From a virus: DNA of 32,175 nucleotides. Positions 1 to 7,412 of the stretch are shown piece by piece. The position numbers and the translations under genes are program-made. The notes below the pieces were generated by a model, which saw only the letters and a list, made by a program, of their open reading frames with translations, was not told the DNA's origin and did no database searches. The stretch spans positions 1-32,175 of the IMG/VR virus record IMGVR_UViG_3300017742_000057; one strand, 5' to 3'. How positions within the stretch are numbered: position 1 is the stretch's first letter; each line of letters starts with the position of its first letter.

Positions 1-330
1 CTTTTCACCAGTGATGTCAGCTGTTGATCTACTAGTTGGTTTAATCTTAAGTTTAAACTTGCGCTGAGAAACGTTTGTAAAATAACTGTCACCAATATAA
101 TCTACATCAACTGTTGTTTTACCGCTGCCAGCACGAAGCCTTTCAGTCAGTATATTTGCAAGATCCAAAGAAATGGTAACTTCAGCAGATTCTTCAATCG
201 TTTCTTCAACTCCTTCAACTTCTTCAACTTCTTCAGCAGATTCAATTACTTCGGCTTCTTCTTCTTTACGATTAAATATCGCTTCAGCAGCTTGAGCTAA
301 ACTGTCATAGGATTTATGGAAATCACTCAT
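1..330 (-). CDS. Partial head-region gene, gp68 position (N-terminal 110 residues)
   Basis: An open frame starts with ATG at 328-330 and runs off the left edge without a stop, so only the N-terminal 110 residues are present. The protein begins MSDFHKSYDSLAQAAEAIFN. A strongly acidic stretch of Glu and Val follows (about residues 23-51), then a mixed alpha/beta-looking region containing VDVDYIGDSYF and RKFKLKIKP. In T4 the gene after portal gene 20 and gene 67 is gene 68, a minor prohead core protein, so position suggests a gp68-like scaffold component that acts inside the prohead. I do not recognise the sequence itself with certainty. It starts 31 nt after the gp67-like stop. No exact late promoter precedes it, so it is probably co-transcribed with the upstream gene. 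The alternative is an unrelated head or protease-associated protein. Confidence 0.6.
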   Translation of the reverse strand, partial: MSDFHKSYDSLAQAAEAIFNRKEEEAEVIESAEEVEEVEGVEETIEESAEVTISLDLANILTERLRAGSGKTTVDVDYIGDSYFTNVSQRKFKLKIKPTSRSTADITGEK

Positions 331-361
331 TTGTTTTTGATTTGGTTTTAAATTTTAATTG

Positions 362-1207
362 TTAAGAAGAAGCGTCAGCATCATCTTTCTTTTCAGAATC
401 AGCGGCAGCATCTTTCTTTGCCTTTTCCTTTTCTTCCTCAGCTTCCTTTTCCTGCTTTTCCTTTTCAGCAGCAGCGGCGGCAGCTTCCTTTTCCTTCTTT
501 GCCTTTTCAGCGGCAGCTTCCTTTTCCTTCTTTGCCTTTTCAGCGGCAGCTTCCTTTTCCTTCTTTGCCTTTTCAGCATTGTCTGAAGAATCGCCGCCAT
601 CTGCTTTCTTAGCCTTTGCAATGGCCTTTTTATATACAATTTCTGGGTCTTCAATTCCAGCGTCTTGATAACCTCTTGGGACAGGTTTACCTGCTCGCTT
701 GGCCGCTTTTTGAGCTTTACGAAGAGCCTTCTGAGCTTTCATCGTAGCCTTAGCCTTCATTAGTTTTGCACGATCAGCAATCTTTTTCTCACCCTTCTCT
801 GCCTTTTTCGCAGCACGATCAGCGCGACCTGAAACGGTAACACGAGATGCAATTCCTTTACCAATCTTTTTAAGCAAGCTGTCCTTTTCGCTCAATGTAT
901 TAAACCTATCCTCAAGAAGGCCTTCAATCTCTTCATCAGACATCTCAGAGATATTAATGGTTTCATCTTCGAGAATACCGTCAATCGCGTATTCGTAAAG
1001 AGCATCTTCAGTTGCTTCTTCGGAAAGCTCAGTGCTTTCGTTAACACTGGTTTCTTCTTTGTTATTATAAACCTTATCAGCAACTTCCACCGTTTTGGTA
1101 TCAACAGCGCTTTTAACTTTATTTTGCATTAAGTCGTTAAAGGTTGAAGCAGCTTCATCTTTATCGCCCAACGCAAGTGACGTGATTAATTTTTTAATAT
1201 CGGTCAT
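362..1207 (-). CDS. 67: Prohead core (scaffold) protein, gp67-like, expanded
   Basis: Likely an internal scaffold protein of the prohead core. The first roughly 45 residues (KKLITSLALGDKDEAASTFND and the following helix) resemble the start of T4 gp67 and its cyanophage relatives: a short helical segment of the type 'small domain, LF/FN, AM/LM, then K-rich helix'. T4 gp67 is only about 80 residues and very acidic. This protein is 281 residues. An acidic middle (about 50-95) is followed by a long basic Ala/Lys-rich region (about 105-200), then a charged Lys/Glu/Ala tail (about 210-281) with an 11-residue repeat (EKAKKEKEAAA), probably a continuous helix or coiled coil. The gene lies between portal gp20 and the partial gp68-position gene, as in T4. 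An exact TATAAATA lies 5 nt before the ATG and there is no Shine-Dalgarno. The family call rests on position and the N-terminus only. Confidence 0.7.
   Translation of the reverse strand: MTDIKKLITSLALGDKDEAASTFNDLMQNKVKSAVDTKTVEVADKVYNNKEETSVNESTELSEEATEDALYEYAIDGILEDETINISEMSDEEIEGLLEDRFNTLSEKDSLLKKIGKGIASRVTVSGRADRAAKKAEKGEKKIADRAKLMKAKATMKAQKALRKAQKAAKRAGKPVPRGYQDAGIEDPEIVYKKAIAKAKKADGGDSSDNAEKAKKEKEAAAEKAKKEKEAAAEKAKKEKEAAAAAAEKEKQEKEAEEEKEKAKKDAAADSEKKDDADASS
484..576 (-). repeat. 33-bp in-frame tandem repeat (2.8 copies) in the gp67-like gene
   Basis: Identical 33-base units occupy 484-516 and 517-549, and a partial third unit runs over 550-576. A degenerate version continues into 442-483. 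Each unit encodes 11 residues (EKAKKEKEAAA), so gain or loss of a unit keeps the frame. The near-perfect DNA identity points to recent slippage or unequal recombination rather than only protein-level constraint. The encoded segment is expected to be helical. Confidence 0.9.
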
Positions 1208-1212
1208 GTTGT

Positions 1213-1220
1213 TATTTATA
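1213..1220 (-). promoter_or_regulatory. T4-type late promoter TATAAATA, 5 nt before the gp67-like start
   Basis: The minus strand reads TATAAATA, then ACAAC, then ATG. This is the exact T4 late (gp55-dependent) promoter consensus. In T4 the box is centred near -10, so the transcript would start at or next to the A of the ATG. No Shine-Dalgarno is visible between box and start. Confidence 0.7.
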
Positions 1221-1263
1221 TTGTTTTAAGTCTTAAGTATTTAAAGTGTTACATATTTTCTAT

Positions 1264-2763
1264 TTAAAACAGATCGTCTTCCTCTTCTTCAGGTTCATCA
1301 GAGATCTCTGCTTCCATTCTTTCAACGTCTTCTTCAGACATATTAAGAACGTTACTTCTTACCCACTTATTTGAGTAATATTTTCCAATATGAGGTTGAA
1401 TTTGATCAAGCATGTTAAGGCGCTCGCCAAGGATCTCAAAGTCCTTGAGTTCGGAAAAGAAGTTATCCTCAATATAGTCAACAGAGATTGACTCACGAAT
1501 GTCAGGCCATTCAGATTCGGTACAAATGTTTTTCAGCAGGCATTGAACCTTAAGCATTTCGATAAACAGTGCAGAGAACTTCTTCCTTAAACGGTTAATA
1601 AACTTTTGGAATTTAACTTCCTCTCTGCTAATCTCACTTGCTCGGCCAACACTAAACTGAGCGCCTTCAACATCAAGACGACCAACAGGAACGTTCAGTG
1701 AGCGATAAAGTTTCTTTTGAAAGAATACAACGTCATCAATCTGACTAAGGTTTTCACCACCAGGAAGGGTAGTAATTTCCGTTCCTCGTCCACCTTCTCG
1801 CCGTGGCAACCAAAAGTCTTCCAGCATACTCATGGCTTTGCGGTCATCTTTAACTTCACCGCTTGTTGCATCGTAAACAAGTTTGTTTCGATACTTACTC
1901 ATGATACCCTGAACATATTGTTCTGCCTTACCTTTTGGAAGGTTACCAATATCAATGTAAAAGATTCGTCGTTCAGGGGCTCGTGAGATACGGTAAATAA
2001 CCAACGCATCTTCCATGATACGAAGTTGGTTTACAAGTTTAACACTTTTGTGAAGGTAAGAAACCGCGTACTTACCAGCATCATCTAGGTTACCACTTGG
2101 AACATAAACAATACTTGTTGGATCAATTTTAATTGCGTTCGTATTTGATCCTAAATTGTCGCTGTAAAGAAAGTATTCTCTTGCAACGTAATGAGTTTTA
2201 ACCTGACTGTCAGGATCGGTTTTACTTTTAATCTCTTTAATCTTTTTAATCTTAAGAGGATCAATCATTCTTACTTCCTGAATACCCTTTTTGATATTCT
2301 CAGGATCAATAAGAAGGTGATAATAAAGTTTACCGTCAATGTACCACCGGCGGAAAATATCGTGGCCGTTGAAGTTAAAAGAAAGAAGTTTACAAACGTT
2401 TTGAAATTCTTCTCGAATCAAATCTTTAACATTATCAGGAACGTCGAGCGCATCGGTATCGAGATTAACTGGGGTACCTGAGTTATCAGCAACAATTGCT
2501 CCGTTAATAATATCGGAAATAGCGTTATCACATTCGGGTTGGGATGCTGCTTGGCGATATTTAAGAATAGCGTCGCGTTCGTTACCAACGCTTACATCGT
2601 CAAGGTCAAGTGTTTGTCCGTAGTAACCACTTGTGCTATTCCCTGAAATGACCTGACTTCCGTCCGTTTCAATAGGAGGAGCAAAAGACGATATCTTTTT
2701 TTCTTCTTCGCTATCGTCGATTTCTTTTATTCTGCGTGAAATGTCAAGTCCGAATATTTTCAT
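1264..2763 (-). CDS. 20: Portal vertex protein gp20
   Basis: Twelve-subunit portal ring at the unique head vertex, through which DNA is packaged and ejected and on which the prohead assembles. The protein is 499 residues against about 524 in T4. Family-typical segments are visible: N-terminal MKIFGLDISRRI, GYYGQTLDLD, YRQAASQPECDNAISDIIN, FRRWYIDGKLYYHLLIDPEN, SYLHKSVKLVNQLRIMEDALVIYRISRAPERRIFYIDIGNLP (two adjoining pieces), DFWLPRREGGRGTEITTLPG and LNVPVGRL. The C-terminus is a short acidic tail (PEEEEDDLF). The order gp17-18-19-20 is the canonical T4 order. The start is preceded by an AT-rich TATATAAATT element and no clear Shine-Dalgarno. A strong stem-loop separates it from gp19. Confidence 0.96.
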   Translation of the reverse strand: MKIFGLDISRRIKEIDDSEEEKKISSFAPPIETDGSQVISGNSTSGYYGQTLDLDDVSVGNERDAILKYRQAASQPECDNAISDIINGAIVADNSGTPVNLDTDALDVPDNVKDLIREEFQNVCKLLSFNFNGHDIFRRWYIDGKLYYHLLIDPENIKKGIQEVRMIDPLKIKKIKEIKSKTDPDSQVKTHYVAREYFLYSDNLGSNTNAIKIDPTSIVYVPSGNLDDAGKYAVSYLHKSVKLVNQLRIMEDALVIYRISRAPERRIFYIDIGNLPKGKAEQYVQGIMSKYRNKLVYDATSGEVKDDRKAMSMLEDFWLPRREGGRGTEITTLPGGENLSQIDDVVFFQKKLYRSLNVPVGRLDVEGAQFSVGRASEISREEVKFQKFINRLRKKFSALFIEMLKVQCLLKNICTESEWPDIRESISVDYIEDNFFSELKDFEILGERLNMLDQIQPHIGKYYSNKWVRSNVLNMSEEDVERMEAEISDEPEEEEDDLF

Positions 2764-2765
2764 AC

Positions 2766-2775
2766 AATTTATATA
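2766..2775 (-). promoter_or_regulatory. Late-promoter-like element before gp20
   Basis: The minus strand reads TATATAAATT followed by GT and the ATG of gp20. It contains TATAAATT, one mismatch from the T4 late consensus. The box lies only 2-4 nt from the start codon depending on register, so a promoter placed exactly here would start transcription at or inside the first codons. It is a weaker case than the exact boxes elsewhere in the window. Confidence 0.35.
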
Positions 2776-2784
2776 TACATTAAA

Positions 2785-2816
2785 TTATCTCGGGAGGAAT
2801 ACACCCCCCGAGATAA
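2785..2816 (-). terminator. Strong 13-bp stem-loop between gp19 and gp20
   Basis: Inverted arms lie at 2785-2797 and 2804-2816 with a 6-nt loop at 2798-2803. In the transcript (minus strand) TTATCTCGGGGGG pairs with CCTCCCGAGATAA through all 13 positions, with one G-U wobble. It lies 31 nt after the gp19 stop and 21 nt before the gp20 ATG. It is followed by TTTAATG rather than a long U run, so it may act as a leaky terminator, a 3'-end stabiliser for the abundant tube mRNA, or both. It is the strongest hairpin seen in the intergenic regions of the window. Confidence 0.75.
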
Positions 2817-2847
2817 CTGTTTTTAATTTTTACACTGAATAATTTAA

Positions 2848-3405
2848 TTAAGAAGTAACTCCTTCAGCTGTCCAGTATTGATACTGGAAGTCAACTGTAA
2901 ACTCCTCAATCGCGTCATTCGAGTCAGCAGCAAGTGCAATAGCGCTTACGTTTGTTGGAAACGCGTCAACGAAGGTGTATGTTTTAATACCATTTTCGTC
3001 ACCGTCTCGGTCAAGTTGAACCATTTCCATGTTTCGCATGTAGCCCAAGTGTTGCCCGAAAATAGCGTCATCACTAACGTTAGCTTCGTGGTTATTAATA
3101 CGATTTACCCAACCTTCAAACGCATCGCGAAGGTTAAAGTCAACGTCGTTAATAACAGTAATCTGCCAAGCTTCAGCAAAAGTCATATCACCAGCAATTT
3201 TAAGATTTCTTCCTCTAAAGGGAATTTCAATCTGTCCAATAGCGCTAGTAGGGATACCGCTTGTTGCTTTAATCAAAAATCGAGATTGCTCTCTAAGAGC
3301 CTGATTGTTGTCAGGGAATGTAACCCTGCACTCAAACAGGTTGGGTCGAGCGCCACCTTGAAAGTTTGATTTGAATTTTGAAATACCTGTGTTGGTAGTA
3401 GCCAT
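2848..3405 (-). CDS. 19: Tail tube protein gp19
   Basis: Major subunit of the inner tail tube through which DNA passes. The protein is 185 residues (T4 163, marine relatives slightly longer). Recognisable family features include the N-terminus TGISKFKSNFQGGARPNLFE and the following strand, RFLIKATSGIPTSAIGQIEIPFRGRNLKIAGD, EAWQITVINDVDFNLRDAFEGW (in part) and the C-terminal DAFPTNVSAIAL with a final beta strand. It directly follows the sheath gene, as in T4. It has its own exact TATAAATA box 27 nt upstream and a Shine-Dalgarno-like TAGGAT, so it should have a conventional leader. The stem-loop downstream may stabilise or end its mRNA, which suits a highly expressed gene. Confidence 0.96.
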   Translation of the reverse strand: MATTNTGISKFKSNFQGGARPNLFECRVTFPDNNQALREQSRFLIKATSGIPTSAIGQIEIPFRGRNLKIAGDMTFAEAWQITVINDVDFNLRDAFEGWVNRINNHEANVSDDAIFGQHLGYMRNMEMVQLDRDGDENGIKTYTFVDAFPTNVSAIALAADSNDAIEEFTVDFQYQYWTAEGVTS

Positions 3406-3432
3406 AATTTTTTTATCCTAACTATTTGTTAT

Positions 3433-3440
3433 TATTTATA
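3433..3440 (-). promoter_or_regulatory. T4-type late promoter TATAAATA upstream of gp19
   Basis: An exact TATAAATA on the minus strand lies 27 nt before the gp19 ATG. The predicted leader is about 22 nt and contains TAGGAT as a plausible ribosome binding site. This is the conventional arrangement, in contrast to the boxes 5 nt from the start elsewhere in the window. Confidence 0.75.
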
Positions 3441-3450
3441 TCCTTATTGC

Positions 3451-5184
3451 TTATCTTCCGATTAATTCCTCGAATGATATACCAGTTCTAGTAGCAACGA
3501 AATTCAACGTTACAAAGTTAATCGAACGTGTAGGCTTGATAAAGATATCTGCCACAAAACGATTTGCGTCAACTACCGCACTGCCATTATTGGTTTCGTC
3601 GCAAACAACGCGAAAGTCAGTAATACCTCTCCGGCCTTGAACATCCCGAAGGAATGGCTCAATAGCGTTACGGAAAGTAGAGCGGGTAAACGTGTCGTTA
3701 AGTTCAAACAGTTGAAACTTACTTGCAGTAGCAATCGCTTTCTCGATAGTAATAAAGAGACGGCGAACGTTAATGCGATCAAACGCACTAGGCTTGGTTA
3801 AAGCAGTCTTGTCACCAAAGAGAACCGTGCCTTGCCCAGGTAGGGTAACAACAGGGTTGATTCGCTTTTGGTAAAGCTCATCACGATCCGCTTTCTTAGG
3901 GTTATACGCAAGACGTGTAACACCTCGAAGTTGACCACGATTAAGACCAGCAGGAGAGAACCAAGTATCGGCGGCATCGTCAGTAGCAGCACAAAGACCA
4001 GCAATGTGGCCATGAAGCTGAATAAATGCGAATGCGTCGCGATACTTATTATAAACATAAGCTGGAGTACTGTCAAACACAATATAGCTGCTAGAACTAA
4101 TAGCATCAAAGTGTGTTGTGATTGAGGTCTTCTTAGAAGAATCTGATGTTAAATCCTTAATTGCAAGAGGAGCAGAGATAAATCCAACAAGATCTTTACG
4201 GCTATCAGCAATAGTTTTAATCTTAGCATCAGTTTCACCACCGCTATCTTCAAAAGCGAAGAGCAGGTTAACCTCTACGGTTTCCGAATCTTCAAGCAAT
4301 TCAAGCGCGGTTACAACAGTAGCATTCGTGTAAGTGGATGCATCAGCACCACCTGCAAGCTCTACGTATGTTTCGCCGGGGCTATCGTCTCCAAGCCAGG
4401 AAATTGCTCCAAGGTCAGTAGAAACTGAAGTAATCTCTGGATCAGTTGATGTATCCTTAACACCAAAGATAAGTGAGGAATTAGTATTAACAAAATCTGC
4501 CCAGTAGTTCGATTCGCCAAATTGGTTTTTAGCATTACGTGCAATGGAAAGACCTTCGTGAACTTCAAGAATTTCTCCTTTAACTCCCGAGAATAGGCCG
4601 CCATTATCAACAACTACAACGGATACTTCGTCGTTAATAACAGTTCCTCCCGTGAGATCCAAAGCAAAATCGCTTGTCCCAGGTTTAAACTGTAATGATC
4701 CTCGAACGCTTGCGGGTTGAGAGTCATAGTTTTCTTCATTAACAACGTGAACCCTGAGTGAGTTACCAAGAACACCAGCATAGCGAGCAACAACGTGTGC
4801 GCCAAGCGTATTAAGAGCGGCTTGATTACTTTCGAGTTCTGTTACAGTACTAATAGTAAATCCGGCCGATTCAGGAGAATCATCTCCGTGGCTAGAATAC
4901 GAGTTAAGTGCTGTAGCTGCGTTTGCCCGGACGACTTTCAAGTTGTTGCTGTATTTCAAGAATGCAGCAGCTTCTAAAAAGCTCCGTTCGAGTGTGGCGT
5001 CTTCTGATGAGGGGGCTCCAAAAATTCTTGCGAGTTCCTTCTCCGAACTGACGGTTACGACTTCTCCAATCGGTCCCCATCTGAAGTGACCAGCGTATCC
5101 ACCAATAGAGGTAGACTGTGCCGGAATGATGTCTGTAAGGTCGATTTCTTTGACCTCGACACCTGGTGATACTAAAAATCCCAT
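3451..5184 (-). CDS. 18: Contractile tail sheath protein gp18
   Basis: Subunit of the contractile sheath that drives the tube through the host envelope. The protein is 577 residues, shorter than T4 gp18 (659) and typical cyanophage sheaths. The N-terminus MGFLVSPGVEVKEIDLTDII and the next segment STSIGGYAGHFRWGPIGE are characteristic. The C-terminal sheath core is clear: FSPAGLNRGQLRGV, LAYNPKKADRDELYQKRINP, GQGTVLFGDKTAL, FDRINVRRLFITIEKAI and FRVVCDETNN. The middle (about residues 100-330) is the variable protruding region and carries two D-D-S-P-[EG] loops (around residues 101 and 266). It lies after gp17 with an 86-nt gap, a late-promoter-like TATAAATT and a good Shine-Dalgarno (AAAGGATAA). 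Confidence 0.96.
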   Translation of the reverse strand: MGFLVSPGVEVKEIDLTDIIPAQSTSIGGYAGHFRWGPIGEVVTVSSEKELARIFGAPSSEDATLERSFLEAAAFLKYSNNLKVVRANAATALNSYSSHGDDSPESAGFTISTVTELESNQAALNTLGAHVVARYAGVLGNSLRVHVVNEENYDSQPASVRGSLQFKPGTSDFALDLTGGTVINDEVSVVVVDNGGLFSGVKGEILEVHEGLSIARNAKNQFGESNYWADFVNTNSSLIFGVKDTSTDPEITSVSTDLGAISWLGDDSPGETYVELAGGADASTYTNATVVTALELLEDSETVEVNLLFAFEDSGGETDAKIKTIADSRKDLVGFISAPLAIKDLTSDSSKKTSITTHFDAISSSSYIVFDSTPAYVYNKYRDAFAFIQLHGHIAGLCAATDDAADTWFSPAGLNRGQLRGVTRLAYNPKKADRDELYQKRINPVVTLPGQGTVLFGDKTALTKPSAFDRINVRRLFITIEKAIATASKFQLFELNDTFTRSTFRNAIEPFLRDVQGRRGITDFRVVCDETNNGSAVVDANRFVADIFIKPTRSINFVTLNFVATRTGISFEELIGR

Positions 5185-5206
5185 GTGTTATCCTTTCAGT
5201 GTAATT

Positions 5207-5214
5207 AATTTATA
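5207..5214 (-). promoter_or_regulatory. Late-promoter-like TATAAATT upstream of gp18
   Basis: The minus strand reads TATAAATT, one mismatch from the T4 late consensus, 22 nt before the gp18 ATG. The following leader contains AAAGGATAA, the best Shine-Dalgarno noticed among the starts examined, at normal spacing. The 86-nt gap after gp17 leaves room for an independent transcription unit for the abundant sheath protein. Confidence 0.55.
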
Positions 5215-5270
5215 AGTGTTAAGAATCATTATAAGGTTATTTCAATAATACTATTTATTATTTTTAAGTT

Positions 5271-6860
5271 TTAGAGAGACCTCCAACGTTCCATCTCTTG
5301 AATGATATCCTGATAATGATCGAGTGACTCTGGTGTTTCATTACCAGAATCAACAAAACCAAAGGGTGGCAAATCCTCTTCCATCTCCAGTAGCTTTTCC
5401 TGATAAAGAAGATCTTTAAGTTGCACGTTACTCATGCTTTCAAATATATCGGTACTAACAAACCACGCAAAGAGGACAAAGTTCATTACTGAGTCATCAT
5501 GTGTACCATCTTTACCGGCATAACTTTCACCTTTGGGCTCAAACGAACTCAACTCTGAAATGGTTTCAGGGTCTACTATATGAAGCTTTGAATCTTCAAT
5601 AAGGTCTTTTAAGTTAGAGCAACCAATCCTTTTAACTTTACGCGACATGGTAACACCGATACCGTTACTCTTAACGGTACTTGTGGTAAAGGTATTTTCG
5701 TATTCGTGATCATAGTAAACGGAGTTACAAACAACCATACCAGCATCATTGTTTTCGATAATTACCAGTGCTTCATTATAAACCTTGGCAGCACGAATAA
5801 TTATGTTGGGAAAGAGCAGTGGAGAGATTGTGTTATTCCGATAAGTACAAACTTGCTTAAATGGATTTTGAGAGATATCAATTACAGAGAATGTACTGTA
5901 ATCCTGTCCTCTTCCCTTTGATACATCTGCACAAAGAATGTATTCATGACCTTCAATAGGTTCTTGATAATAGCTAATCTCGTGCTGGGTCTTTATCGGA
6001 GATTGCGCTTGCATTCCAAGTAACACGTCGGAATCAATAAGGGTTTGAGAACTGCCTATAAAGCTACATTCAAATTCTTGTTTAAACTGCAGCTCACTTG
6101 TGTTAGAAATGGTTTCTTGTTTCCATTTTTCATCCCGCCCAGGCACGTCACGCCACTTAATGGTAAAAGGTTTAAATTCGTTTGCACCTTGAGTTGCACC
6201 TTCCCATATTTTGTAAAACATATTACCTACCCCGTTTGGAGTACTGGTGATAATAACCTTTGTGTCTTTACCACTTGAAATAACGGGATAAGTTGAAGTA
6301 TAAAATTCATTTGCTTTATTAACGAATCCAAACTCATCAAGGAAAATACAGTTAAGTGAAAGGCCTCGAATTGAATCACCACTTGTTGCAGAAGCGATAA
6401 TCTCAGAGTTGTTACTAAACTTGATACTACCTTTGTTAAGAACTTTACATCCTGGCTGTAAAAAGAACGGAAGGTTTTCTAGCATCAGTGTTAAACGTCC
6501 CAGCATCTCCCTTGCAGTTGCACCTTTGTTGGCCAAAACACCTACCTTTTTATCAGCATTGAATATAACATAGTGAAGAAGCCACGCAACTGATGTAATA
6601 CTTTTACCACTTTGGCGGCAGGCTAAGATGATAGCAAAACGGTTATCGTTAAAGTGCTCAACCATTTTCTTTTGATAACCCCGCAGAACAAATGGTGTCA
6701 GGCCTGTATCAAGACTAATAACCTTTACATAGTTCTCACAGAAATAAGCTACATCTTTACTGCACCGAATGTATTCATTGATCTCGTGCTTAGTAAATTG
6801 TTCTTGAACGCCGTCAGCCTTTACATGAGGGTTTCCATTATATGACAGCGGACTAGACAT
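5271..6860 (-). CDS. 17: Terminase large subunit gp17 (packaging ATPase and nuclease)
   Basis: Motor that pumps DNA into the prohead through gp20 and cuts the concatemer. The protein is 529 residues (T4 610). The ATPase domain shows Walker A ACRQSGKS at residues 80-87, Walker B CIFLDE at 171-176 with the catalytic Glu at 176, and the coupling motif TSTPNG at 205-210. The C-terminal RNase H-like nuclease domain shows the first acidic residue in CADVSKGRGQDYS (Asp312), the second in IIENND (Glu369), and a final Asp cluster in GTHDDSVMNF. Before the start is an A-rich Shine-Dalgarno region (AAAGGAAAAAAG). It follows gp16, as in T4. I see no frameshift or missing catalytic residue. Confidence 0.98.
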   Translation of the reverse strand: MSSPLSYNGNPHVKADGVQEQFTKHEINEYIRCSKDVAYFCENYVKVISLDTGLTPFVLRGYQKKMVEHFNDNRFAIILACRQSGKSITSVAWLLHYVIFNADKKVGVLANKGATAREMLGRLTLMLENLPFFLQPGCKVLNKGSIKFSNNSEIIASATSGDSIRGLSLNCIFLDEFGFVNKANEFYTSTYPVISSGKDTKVIITSTPNGVGNMFYKIWEGATQGANEFKPFTIKWRDVPGRDEKWKQETISNTSELQFKQEFECSFIGSSQTLIDSDVLLGMQAQSPIKTQHEISYYQEPIEGHEYILCADVSKGRGQDYSTFSVIDISQNPFKQVCTYRNNTISPLLFPNIIIRAAKVYNEALVIIENNDAGMVVCNSVYYDHEYENTFTTSTVKSNGIGVTMSRKVKRIGCSNLKDLIEDSKLHIVDPETISELSSFEPKGESYAGKDGTHDDSVMNFVLFAWFVSTDIFESMSNVQLKDLLYQEKLLEMEEDLPPFGFVDSGNETPESLDHYQDIIQEMERWRSL

Positions 6861-6928
6861 TATTTTTCTTTTTTCCTTTACAAGCCTTTTGCGTTTTGAT
6901 ATAATTAATTCCCGAAGGGATCAAAGGA

Positions 6929-7378
6929 TTAAACATCAATAGGCTCGCTATCCGATCCTTTAAGGAACTTCTGGAGTTCAGAAGTGGTTCCAACAAAGAT
7001 AGCGTTATTAGTGGTTGATCCACCTTCATTACCTTTTAGATCATCCGATTTAACAAGAGTCTTACGTTGCTTTTGAAGATCCAAAAGTTGTTGGTTCATT
7101 TCCGCAGCTTGTTTGATAAGGGTACCAAGAACTTCAAATGCTCGCGGATGTTCGGCATCAGCAGCAAGACACGACATGGAATCAATAGCAATCTCAGAAG
7201 TTTCAATAAGCTTTTTTATTCGATCCCGTGCGTAACGATAATCCTCTTCGGTTTCATCCACAAGCTGAGCATCAGAAGGACCAATCAAAGAATCAATCGT
7301 AGCAAGATCGTCGGAAGTCTTTTTTACCTCGTCCAGATTCTTCTGTAACGCGGCGACCATCGCATCCTTCTTACTCAT
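6929..7378 (-). CDS. 16: Terminase small subunit gp16
   Basis: Small packaging subunit that recognises DNA and stimulates the gp17 ATPase. The protein is 149 residues (T4 164). It is mostly helical. An N-terminal helix with DDLATID leads to EEDYRYARDRIKKLIETSEIAI (in part), a central helix pair around HPRAFEVLGTLIKQAAEMNQ, and then LLDLQKQRKTL, consistent with the coiled-coil oligomerisation core of this family. The C-terminus (NNAIFVGTTSELQKFLKG) matches the conserved tail of marine T4-like gp16 proteins. It sits between the second gp15 and gp17, as in T4. A GATAAATA sequence 9 nt upstream is one mismatch from the late promoter. No strong Shine-Dalgarno is visible. Confidence 0.92.
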   Translation of the reverse strand: MSKKDAMVAALQKNLDEVKKTSDDLATIDSLIGPSDAQLVDETEEDYRYARDRIKKLIETSEIAIDSMSCLAADAEHPRAFEVLGTLIKQAAEMNQQLLDLQKQRKTLVKSDDLKGNEGGSTTNNAIFVGTTSELQKFLKGSDSEPIDV

Positions 7379-7412
7379 AATTAATTTTATTTATCAGAAT
7401 ATTTTCCAGCCG

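Noticed and set aside
484-576. Regularly repeated 33-bp units that might suggest a CRISPR array
   Set aside because: The units are directly contiguous with no spacers, are in frame within a coding gene, and encode an 11-residue helical repeat.
355-654. Lys/Arg/Leu-rich open frame of 99 codons on the minus strand, and a matching plus-strand frame at 359-586
   Set aside because: Both are out-of-frame readings of the low-complexity Lys/Glu/Ala tract of the gp67-like gene.
5245-5270. TAATAAATAG in the gp17-gp18 gap as a second gp18 promoter
   Set aside because: It does not match the TATAAATA consensus as well as the nearer TATAAATT and sits against the gp17 stop in generally AT-rich sequence.
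6908-6923. Small inverted repeat (TCCC/GGGA) after gp16, as a possible terminator
   Set aside because: The stem is only 4 bp with a 3-nt loop and no U-run, so it is too weak to call.
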